Source: Rhizomonospora bruguierae
Lineage (GTDB): Bacteria > Actinomycetota > Actinomycetes > Mycobacteriales > Micromonosporaceae
Direction: 5' to 3'
Assembly (NCBI RefSeq): GCF_018397995.1
Contig: NZ_BBQH01000018.1
Coordinates: 62,001-126,000 of the forward strand
Length of the DNA stretch: 64,000 nucleotides
Below the pieces are notes generated by a model. The model searched no databases. It worked only from the letters and a program-made list of their open reading frames with translations, and was not told the DNA's origin. Below, one piece after another: positions 26,056 through 33,419 of this stretch (its first letter is position 1; the number at the start of each line of letters is the position of its first letter). The translations under genes and the position numbers were made by a program.

Positions 26056-27123
26056 TCAGGCCGGCGGGCGCAGGCCGGGGACGATGTCGTTCAGGTCGAC
26101 CGAAACCGGGCGGTCGAGCTGCGCGAACGTGCACGAGCGTGGGGTCCGGTCGGGGCGCCAGCGGACGAACTGGGCGGTGTGCCGGAAGCGGTTGCCCTCC
26201 ATGTGGTCGTAGCGGACCTCGACCACCCGCTCCGGGCGCAGCGGCACGAACGAGAGATCCTTACCCGCGTTCCAGCGCGAGCCGTACTCCCGCTGGCCGG
26301 TGGGCGCCACCTGCCCCGCCCAGCTCCACGGGTGCCGGTCGAACGTGGTGACCAGCGGCTGAAGGTCGGCGAACAGGGCGGCGCGCTGGGCCATCGGGAA
26401 CGCGCCGATCACCCCGACCGAGGCGAGCGACCCGTCCTCGGCGTACAGGCCGAGCAGCAGCGAGCCGACCCGGTCCGGCCCGCTCTTGTGCGTCCGGTAG
26501 CCGGCCACCACGCAGTCCGCGGTGCGCACGTGTTTGACCTTGAACATGACCCGCCGGTCCGGCTCGTACAAGCCGTCCAGCGGCTTGGCGATCACGCCGT
26601 CCAGGCCGGCGCCCTCGAAGATCTCGAACCAGCGCAGCGCCAGCGCCCGGTCCGTGGTCGCCGGCGTCACGTGCACCGGGGGACGCGCGTCCCGCAGTGC
26701 CCGCTCCAGACGTTCGCGGCGGTACGCGAACGGCCGCCCGGTCAGGTTCTCGTCCCCGATCGCGAGCAGGTCGAACGCGATGAACGCGGCGGGCGTCCGC
26801 CCGGCCAGCAGGGCGACCCGGGACGCGGCCGGGTGCAGGCGCAACTGGAGCGCCTCGAAGTCCAGCCCGTGCGGGGTGGGCAGGACGATCTCGCCGTCCA
26901 CCACGCACCGCACCGGCAACTCGGACCGCAACGCCGCGACCAGTTCCGGGAAGTACCGGGTCATCGGCCGCTCGTTCCGGCTGCCGATCTCCACCTCGTC
27001 GCCGTCCCGGAAGACGATCGAGCGGAACCCGTCCCACTTCGGCTCGTAGCAGCCGGCGGCCGGGAGGTCCGGCACCGGCCTGGCGAGCATCGGCTGCACC
27101 GGCGGCATGATCGGTAACTGCAC
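26056..27123 (-). CDS. ATP-dependent DNA ligase (LigC-like)
   Basis: 355 residues from a GTG start. The adenylation motif YEPKWDGFRSI puts the nucleotidyl lysine at about residue 29. Then come GSRNERPMTRYFPEL, VVDGEIV, FIAFDLLA, GLDGVIAKPLDGLYEPDRRVMFKVKHVRTADCVVAGY and the OB-fold part ending ELGSRW-like EYGSRWNAGKD. This is the two-domain LigC architecture. With the LigD polymerase gene nearby it could form a split NHEJ or base-excision repair unit. Confidence 0.92.
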   Translation of the reverse strand: MQLPIMPPVQPMLARPVPDLPAAGCYEPKWDGFRSIVFRDGDEVEIGSRNERPMTRYFPELVAALRSELPVRCVVDGEIVLPTPHGLDFEALQLRLHPAASRVALLAGRTPAAFIAFDLLAIGDENLTGRPFAYRRERLERALRDARPPVHVTPATTDRALALRWFEIFEGAGLDGVIAKPLDGLYEPDRRVMFKVKHVRTADCVVAGYRTHKSGPDRVGSLLLGLYAEDGSLASVGVIGAFPMAQRAALFADLQPLVTTFDRHPWSWAGQVAPTGQREYGSRWNAGKDLSFVPLRPERVVEVRYDHMEGNRFRHTAQFVRWRPDRTPRSCTFAQLDRPVSVDLNDIVPGLRPPA

Positions 27124-27150
27124 ACCGCCAGTGTGCTCGCAAAAGACGTG

Positions 27151-27184
27151 ACCCGGTGCGGGCGGCGCACCGCCCGCACCGGGT
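27151..27184 (-). terminator. Strong hairpin terminator of the xylanase gene
   Basis: A perfect 15-bp stem (27151-27165 with 27170-27184, ends ACCCGG/CCGGGT) and a 4-base loop CGCA lies 11 bases past the xylanase stop. On the minus strand the stem is followed by CACGTCTTTTG, giving a short T-run. Confidence 0.8.
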
Positions 27185-27195
27185 ACCGGGTCAGG

Positions 27196-28780
<1,585 letters not shown>

Positions 28781-28852
28781 TCCCTCGGTCCGCGTCGATC
28801 CCCGGCGCTCCCCGCGGCCTCCTACCGCACCCGGCGATCTCCGAGCGCCGAA

Positions 28853-29386
28853 TCACACACCGCCACGTACCGTAACTTTTCCGAAACTTTCGGGACGGGG
28901 TGGTCGAGTGTCCGGCGACGGCGCCGCCGCTGGCACCCCCTCGCCCACCGCCGGGCGGGGAGCGAGCGGCAAGGGCGGGTCGAAGTCGGAGCCGACCTCG
29001 CCGCGCCGGCGGTGGTCCAGCCGCTTCAGGGACGCAACCAGCACGAAGCTGACACTGACCAGCAGCGCCCTGGACCCGAACTTCGACACGTGCACCACCC
29101 GCCAGATGTCCCCCTGGTTCGGGTATCGCCACGCGTGAAGGAACGTGGCCGCGTTCTCGGCCAACCAGAGAAACGCGCCGATGACCAGCACCTCACGGCC
29201 CGTCTCGACGCGGGCGGCCCACAGCCCGAGGGTGAGCGGCACACAGCCGATCAACAGCGCGTCGTACCGCGGGACCGGCAGGGGCACGACCCGGGCCACC
29301 GCGAGCATCACGAACACCGCCGCGGCGAACAGGCAGCTCAGCGCCTCCTGCGCCGCGAAGCGCAGCAGTTGCCCTACCCGCCACCG
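28853..29386 (-). pseudogene. DUF817-family membrane protein with internal deletion
   Basis: The frame reads RWRVGQLLRFAAQEALSCLF and continues to PLPVPRYDALLIGCVPLTLG, then WAARVETGREVLVI, all DUF817 N-terminal features. It then passes directly into AFLWLAENAATFLHAWRYPNQ and FGSRALLVSVSFVLVASLK, which are C-terminal features. From memory the family has roughly 130-150 residues between those blocks (FxLYK, SGFMYAAVGSY, YVNFFTHH), all missing here. The homologous frame also has no ATG/GTG before 29317 and begins right after the cbiO stop. Likely a non-functional remnant that was the last gene of the ECF transporter operon. The C-terminal tail is unrelated. Confidence 0.6.
28881..28893. promoter_or_regulatory. 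CCGAAA-C-TTTCGG palindrome, candidate xylanase operator
   Basis: A perfect 13-base palindrome with single-base centre, about 100 bases upstream of the candidate xylanase promoter and inside the tail of the DUF817 remnant. GAAA..TTTC palindromes are known upstream of actinobacterial xylanase genes; the match is from memory. Confidence 0.4.
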
Positions 29387-29398
29387 GATCCGGCCACG

Positions 29399-30199
29399 TT
29401 AACCAACGACCGCTTCCCCCGCCGGACCGGTGACCCGCGCTAGCCGCTGGGCGGCGAACGCGGGGTCGAAGCCGAACGGGAGTTCCAGCCGGTGCGCGGC
29501 TAGCAGGTCGGCGTCGGCCAGCAGGTCGATGGTGCGGCCGTCGGCGACGACGCGGCCGGTGTCCAGGATGACCGAGCGCGGGCACAGTTCCAGCGCGTAC
29601 GGCAGGTCGTGGGTGACCATGAGCACCGTCACCGGCAGGGACCGGAGGATCTGCGCCAGTTCCCGGCGACTCGCCGGGTCCAGGTTGGACGAGGGCTCGT
29701 CGAGGACGAGGATGTCCGGGCGCATGGCCAGGACGGTGGCGACGGCGACCCGGCGGCGCTGGCCGAAGGAGAGGTGGTGGGGCACCTGGTCGCGGTGGGC
29801 GGTCATGTCCACGGCGGCGAGGGCCTCGTCGACCCGGGCGCGTAGCTCGTCGCCCCGGATGCCGAGGTTGGCCGGGCCGAAGGCGACGTCCTCGGCGACG
29901 GTGGGCATGAACAACTGGTCGTCCGGGTCCTGGAAGACGATGCCGACGCGGCGGCGGATCTCGGCCAGGCCGGCCCGGTCGGCGGGGTAGACCCGGACGC
30001 CGCCGACCTCGACGGTGCCGGCACCGCCGTGCAGGATGCCGTTCAGGTGCAGCACAAGGGTGGTCTTGCCGGCACCGTTGGGGCCGAGCAGGGCGGCCCG
30101 CTCCCCCGGCTCCAGCCGCAGGTCGACGCCGTTGAGGGCGGCGCTGCCGTCCGGGTAGGCGAAGTGCAGGCCGGTGACGTTGAGGGAGGGCGCGGTCAT
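29399..30199 (-). CDS. cbiO: ECF-type (CbiO/NikO) metal transporter ATPase
   Basis: 266 residues with Walker A LLGPNGAGKTTLVLHLNG, Q-loop VFQDPDDQLFMPTVAEDVAFG (the DDQLF wording is diagnostic of CbiO/EcfA), signature LSFGQRRRVAVATVLA, Walker B ILVLDEPSSNLD and switch VTHDL. It powers nickel or cobalt uptake with the permease components encoded upstream. Start overlaps the cbiQ stop by four bases. Confidence 0.92.
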   Translation of the reverse strand: MTAPSLNVTGLHFAYPDGSAALNGVDLRLEPGERAALLGPNGAGKTTLVLHLNGILHGGAGTVEVGGVRVYPADRAGLAEIRRRVGIVFQDPDDQLFMPTVAEDVAFGPANLGIRGDELRARVDEALAAVDMTAHRDQVPHHLSFGQRRRVAVATVLAMRPDILVLDEPSSNLDPASRRELAQILRSLPVTVLMVTHDLPYALELCPRSVILDTGRVVADGRTIDLLADADLLAAHRLELPFGFDPAFAAQRLARVTGPAGEAVVG

Positions 30200-30957
30200 C
30201 GCAGCACCGCCGCGACGGCGATGCCGGCGGCCGCGGCGGGCAGCAGCGCCGAGGCGGCCCACTGCGTGGCGGACGCGTCGGCGCCCTCGGGGCGGGGCAG
30301 CCGCCCGGTGTAGCCGCGCGCCACCATCGCCAGGTAGACCCGTTCGCCCCGCTCGAACGCCCGCAGGAACAGCGCGCCGACGCTGACCGCGAACGCCTTC
30401 ACCTGCCACAGGAACCGGGGGTCGTACCCGCGGGAGAGCCGGGCGATCCGCATGCGGCGGGCGTCGTCCGCGAGAATGTCCATGTACCGCAGCATGAACG
30501 TGGCGATCTGGGTGAACACCCGGGGGCAGCGCAGCCGGTCGAGCCCGAGGATGAGGTCCCGCATCGTGGTGGTGGCGGCCAGCAGCAGCGAGGCGACCAC
30601 GCCGAGGGTGCCCTTGGCGAAGATGTTCCAGGCGCCGTAGAGGCCGTCGACGGACAGCGACATGCCCAGCCAGGTGACCCGCTCGCCGTGCCCGGCGAAC
30701 GGCAGCGCGACGGCGAGCAGCACGAACGGAAGCTCGATGGTGGCCCGCTTGGCCAGCCACGGCAGCGGTACCCGGGCCGCCGCGGCCACGGCGGCCAGCA
30801 GCGCGGCGTACCCGGCGAAGGCGGCGAACTCCGCCCGCGGGGTGATGACCACGACGACGGTGAACAGCAGCACCGCGACGATCTTCACCTCGGCGGGCAG
30901 CCGGTGCACGGCGCTGTCCCGGGCCAGGTGCAGCGGGTGGGCGTGGCCGCCGGCCAC
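30196..30957 (-). CDS. cbiQ: ECF transporter transmembrane component (CbiQ/NikQ)
   Basis: 253 residues from a GTG at 30957, beginning VAGGHAHPLHLARDSAVHRLPAEVKIVAVLLFTV, the usual CbiQ start. Five to six transmembrane helices follow. The two coupling-helix motifs that dock onto the ATPase are visible as DDARRMRIARLSRGYD and the later FERGERVYLAMVARGYTG. Start overlaps the cbiN stop by one base. Confidence 0.9.
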   Translation of the reverse strand: MAGGHAHPLHLARDSAVHRLPAEVKIVAVLLFTVVVVITPRAEFAAFAGYAALLAAVAAAARVPLPWLAKRATIELPFVLLAVALPFAGHGERVTWLGMSLSVDGLYGAWNIFAKGTLGVVASLLLAATTTMRDLILGLDRLRCPRVFTQIATFMLRYMDILADDARRMRIARLSRGYDPRFLWQVKAFAVSVGALFLRAFERGERVYLAMVARGYTGRLPRPEGADASATQWAASALLPAAAAGIAVAAVLR

Positions 30958-31361
30958 TAGCGCTCCCCGGCGTCCGCCGGTGCTCCGCCCGCGGCCACGC
31001 CGCCGCGGGGTGTGGTGCCCACCGCCGGACCGCGCCGGCGGACGACCCAGAACAGCCCGGCGCCCAGCCCGAACGTGATGAGCACGCCGGCGACGCCGGA
31101 CAGCCCGGTCGCCAGGTACGGGTTGTCGATGCCCTTGATGCCGTAGTCGGCGAGCGGACTGTCGGCCATCTGGTGTTCGCCCTCGCGCTGGGCCATGCAC
31201 GTGCCGCCGGTGATGGTGCCCTCGGCGTCGACGGTGCAGCCCTTGAGCGCCGTGGCGTCCAGGCCGTCCGGGCTGGACGAGGCGAGGGCGCTCACCACAC
31301 CGGCCAGCACCAGCGCGACGAGCAGCCCGCCGGCCAGGAACCACCCGAGCCGCCGGCTCAT
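30957..31361 (-). CDS. CbiN-like / PDGLE-domain ECF transporter accessory protein
   Basis: 134 residues with an N-terminal transmembrane helix (LGWFLAGGLLVALVLAGVVSALA), the PDGLE-like SSSPDGLDATALKGC and a second transmembrane helix (ATGLSGVAGVLITFGLGAGLFWVV). The extracytoplasmic loop carries two cysteines and the SPLADYGIKG motif of the family. It substitutes for CbiN/NikN. Overlaps the cbiM stop by four bases. Confidence 0.85.
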   Translation of the reverse strand: MSRRLGWFLAGGLLVALVLAGVVSALASSSPDGLDATALKGCTVDAEGTITGGTCMAQREGEHQMADSPLADYGIKGIDNPYLATGLSGVAGVLITFGLGAGLFWVVRRRGPAVGTTPRGGVAAGGAPADAGER

Positions 31362-32080
31362 GCCGCACCTCCCGCCACCGTCGCCGGGGTCGGCGCCGCC
31401 GCGGGCCGCGGGACGGCCCGGAACCGGCGCAGGGCGTAGACCAGGTCCGGCCGGACCCGGCTGACCGTGGCCACCGTGGTACCGGCGATCAGGCCCTCGC
31501 CGATGCCGATGAGCACGTGCACCCCGGCCATCGTGAGCGAGATCGTCGGCAGCGACAGCCGCGTGGTGCCGCCCAGCCAATATTCGAGGACGAACCCCTG
31601 CGAGGAGATCACCACGCTGGCCACGGACGCCACGAACGCGGTGGCGGCCAGGCCGGTCGGCGTCCTGGGCAGCAGCCGCAGCAACCCGGCGACGAGCAGG
31701 TACCCGGCGGCGGTGCCGAGCAGCGCCATGTTCGTGATGTTCAGGCCGAGGGCGGTGAGGCCGCCGTCGGCGAACAGCAGGCACTGGATGACGAGCACGG
31801 TCGACACGCACAGCGCGCCCACCCACGGGCCGACGAGGATCGCCGCCAGCGTCCCGCCCAGCAGGTGGCCGGAGACGCCCGGCAGCACCTGGAAGTTGAG
31901 CATCTGCACGGCGAAGATGAACGCCGCGACCAGGCCGGCCATCGGCGCCAACCGGTCGTCGAGGTCGGCCCGGCCGCGCCAGACGCAGACCGCCAGCGCC
32001 AGCACGGCGAGGGCGGCGAACGCGCCCGAGACCGGGCCGTTCACGATCCCGTTGGCGATGTGCATCGCCTCTACGTTCAT
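31358..32080 (-). CDS. cbiM: ECF transporter substrate-binding component (CbiM/NikM)
   Basis: 240 residues, about seven transmembrane helices, with VQMLNFQVLPGVSGHLLGGTLAAILVGPW, the conserved metal-site helix. In NikM/CbiM the processed N-terminal Met-His pair binds the metal. Here MHIANG begins five codons in (ATG 32065), whereas GGAGGGG points to the ATG at 32080. The true start, or N-terminal processing, therefore deserves checking. A Nur-like box 68 bases upstream argues for nickel rather than cobalt. Confidence 0.92.
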   Translation of the reverse strand: MNVEAMHIANGIVNGPVSGAFAALAVLALAVCVWRGRADLDDRLAPMAGLVAAFIFAVQMLNFQVLPGVSGHLLGGTLAAILVGPWVGALCVSTVLVIQCLLFADGGLTALGLNITNMALLGTAAGYLLVAGLLRLLPRTPTGLAATAFVASVASVVISSQGFVLEYWLGGTTRLSLPTISLTMAGVHVLIGIGEGLIAGTTVATVSRVRPDLVYALRRFRAVPRPAAAPTPATVAGGAA

Positions 32081-32469
32081 GACCCCTCCCCCTGGGCCTC
32101 GTACCGCGGCCCGGACATCGCGGCCAGCATATTGCGTCACTCTTGCTGTTGCAAAGAGCTTGCAACAAGCCCCCGACCAGGGGACGGGAGGGCGGGAGGC
32201 CGTTCACGCCTCCTGCGCCGAGGGCGGACGGCCGGCCACGACCCCGGGCGACTCCGCCGGTGCGGCAGCCGAGCGCCTCGGAGATGACGATGCCCGCGAA
32301 GTAGTGGTCGATGCCGCGCACCCTCCAGATGAACCAGACAATCAGGACACTCCGCCCCACCGGACGTGCCGGTTTCGTCGCGGCTTCCCGCGCTCGCATT
32401 TACGCAGTTCAGCTTGGTAACATGCGCCGACCCGAAGCACCGACGCCAGGCAGCTACGGAGGTTGCTCC
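32081..32469. other. Intergenic region between cbiM and the DivIVA-like gene
   Basis: About 390 bases between divergent genes. The cbiM side contains the Nur-like box. A minus-strand open frame through 32200-32400 (with a stretch GIDHYFAGIVISEALG) has coding-like bias but no start or family, possibly a gene remnant. TAACAT at 32416-32421 is a possible -10 for the plus-strand gene. Nothing else is supported. Confidence 0.4.
32148..32166. promoter_or_regulatory. Nur-box-like operator for the ECF metal transporter
   Basis: GTTGCAA-N5-TTGCAAC is a perfect inverted repeat. Its core fits the published Nur (nickel uptake regulator) box of Streptomyces, tGCaa-N5-ttGCA. It lies 68 bases upstream of cbiM, the expected place for a Ni-dependent Fur-family repressor to shut off nickel uptake. 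Confidence 0.7.
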
Positions 32470-33282
32470 GTGACCGACAATCGGATCAAGGATCGCGTCA
32501 AGATTATGTTGAACGGAGCCACTTCGGAGCTTGCGGCCACCGAGCCGCCGCCCATGCACCCGCCGTCCCCGCAGGCGCCGCCCACCCCGCCGCCACCCAT
32601 GCTCCCACCGGACCCGGGCCATCACCCGAACCACGCCCTCCAGGTGCTGACGCTGGCCCAGCGCACGGCCGACGAGCACATCAACCGCGCGCACCAGCAC
32701 GCCGACAAGATCCGGGCGGACGCGCAGGCGGCCGCCGAGCAGATCGCCCGGGACGCCCAGGCGCACGCCCAGCGCGTGCGCGGCGAGGCGGACTCGGTCC
32801 TCGGTGAGGCCCGGGCGACCGCCGAGCGGGCCGCACGGGACGCGCAGGCGCGGGTGGAGGAGGCGCGGCGCAGCGCCGAGCAGATCGTGGCGGACGCGCG
32901 GACGCAGGCCGAGGCGGTAGCGGCCACCGCGGCGGACAACGCCGAGGAACTGCGGCAGCACGCCCAGCGGCGCTACGACGACGTGGTCGGCGGGCTGAGC
33001 ACCAAGCGGGAGGCGCTCCAGCAGCAGATCGAGGCCCTGGAGCGGTTCGACCGCGAGTACCGGGCCCGGCTGAGCGGCTTCATGCAGGCCCAGTTGCGCG
33101 CCCTGTGGGTCGATCAGCCGCAGGTGGCCGGTGAGCCGGACGAATCGGAGCTGCCCCCCGCGCCGGCCGTGCCGCTCCAACGGCACCGGCTCGTGCCGGT
33201 CGAGGAGCTCATGGACGAGCACCTCGACGAGCTCGACGACGAGCCCGTGGATGAGCCGGTGGAGGAGCGGGTCGGCGCCTGA
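32470..33282 (+). CDS. DivIVA-like coiled-coil protein
   Basis: 270 residues from a GTG with GGAGG 8 bases upstream. A proline-rich, disordered segment (about residues 25-55) is followed by a long coiled coil (60-200) rich in ADAQAAAEQIARDAQAHAQR-type heptads, typical of actinobacterial DivIVA/Wag31/FilP-like cytoskeletal proteins. The C-terminal ~50 residues are strongly acidic (EELMDEHLDELDDEPVDEPVE). The canonical DivIVA N-terminal lipid-binding motif is not evident. Likely a polar or septal scaffold; function inferred. Confidence 0.75.
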   Translation: MTDNRIKDRVKIMLNGATSELAATEPPPMHPPSPQAPPTPPPPMLPPDPGHHPNHALQVLTLAQRTADEHINRAHQHADKIRADAQAAAEQIARDAQAHAQRVRGEADSVLGEARATAERAARDAQARVEEARRSAEQIVADARTQAEAVAATAADNAEELRQHAQRRYDDVVGGLSTKREALQQQIEALERFDREYRARLSGFMQAQLRALWVDQPQVAGEPDESELPPAPAVPLQRHRLVPVEELMDEHLDELDDEPVDEPVEERVGA

Positions 33283-33298
33283 CCGGCGCGATCGGCGC

Positions 33299-33348
33299 GG
33301 GCGCCCGCGCTCCCCCACGGGTCCTACCGTGGCGGGGCGCGGGCGCCC
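33299..33348 (+). terminator. Large hairpin terminator
   Basis: GGGCGCCCGCGC (33299-33310) pairs with GCGCGGGCGCCC (33337-33348), and an inner CACGG/CCGTG stem extends it. It begins 16 bases after the DivIVA-like stop and insulates the downstream lipid operon. Confidence 0.7.
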
Positions 33349-33386
33349 ATTGCGTACCTCATTTCCGCGACCGTCGTTCTTTGGCG

Positions 33387-33410
33387 GTTTCCCCAGCCGG
33401 TACCGGGTAA
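33387..33410 (+). promoter_or_regulatory. SigB/SigF-type promoter of the GT-WS/DGAT operon
   Basis: GTTT (33387-33390), 14 bases, GGGTAA (33405-33410) match the stress-sigma consensus GTTT-N14-16-GGGTA. The ATG follows 9 bases after the -10 without a clear ribosome-binding site, so the transcript may be leaderless or nearly so. Confidence 0.6.
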
Positions 33411-33419
33411 CGGCGACCC

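Noticed and set aside
32081-32147. Cobalamin riboswitch ahead of cbiM
   Set aside because: The leader is under 70 bases, too short, and no B12-box-like sequence is visible; a Nur-like box explains control better.
32200-32400. Minus-strand frame with GIDHYFAGIVISEALG
   Set aside because: Has no start codon or family match and contains the regulatory region of cbiM; treated as intergenic, possibly debris.
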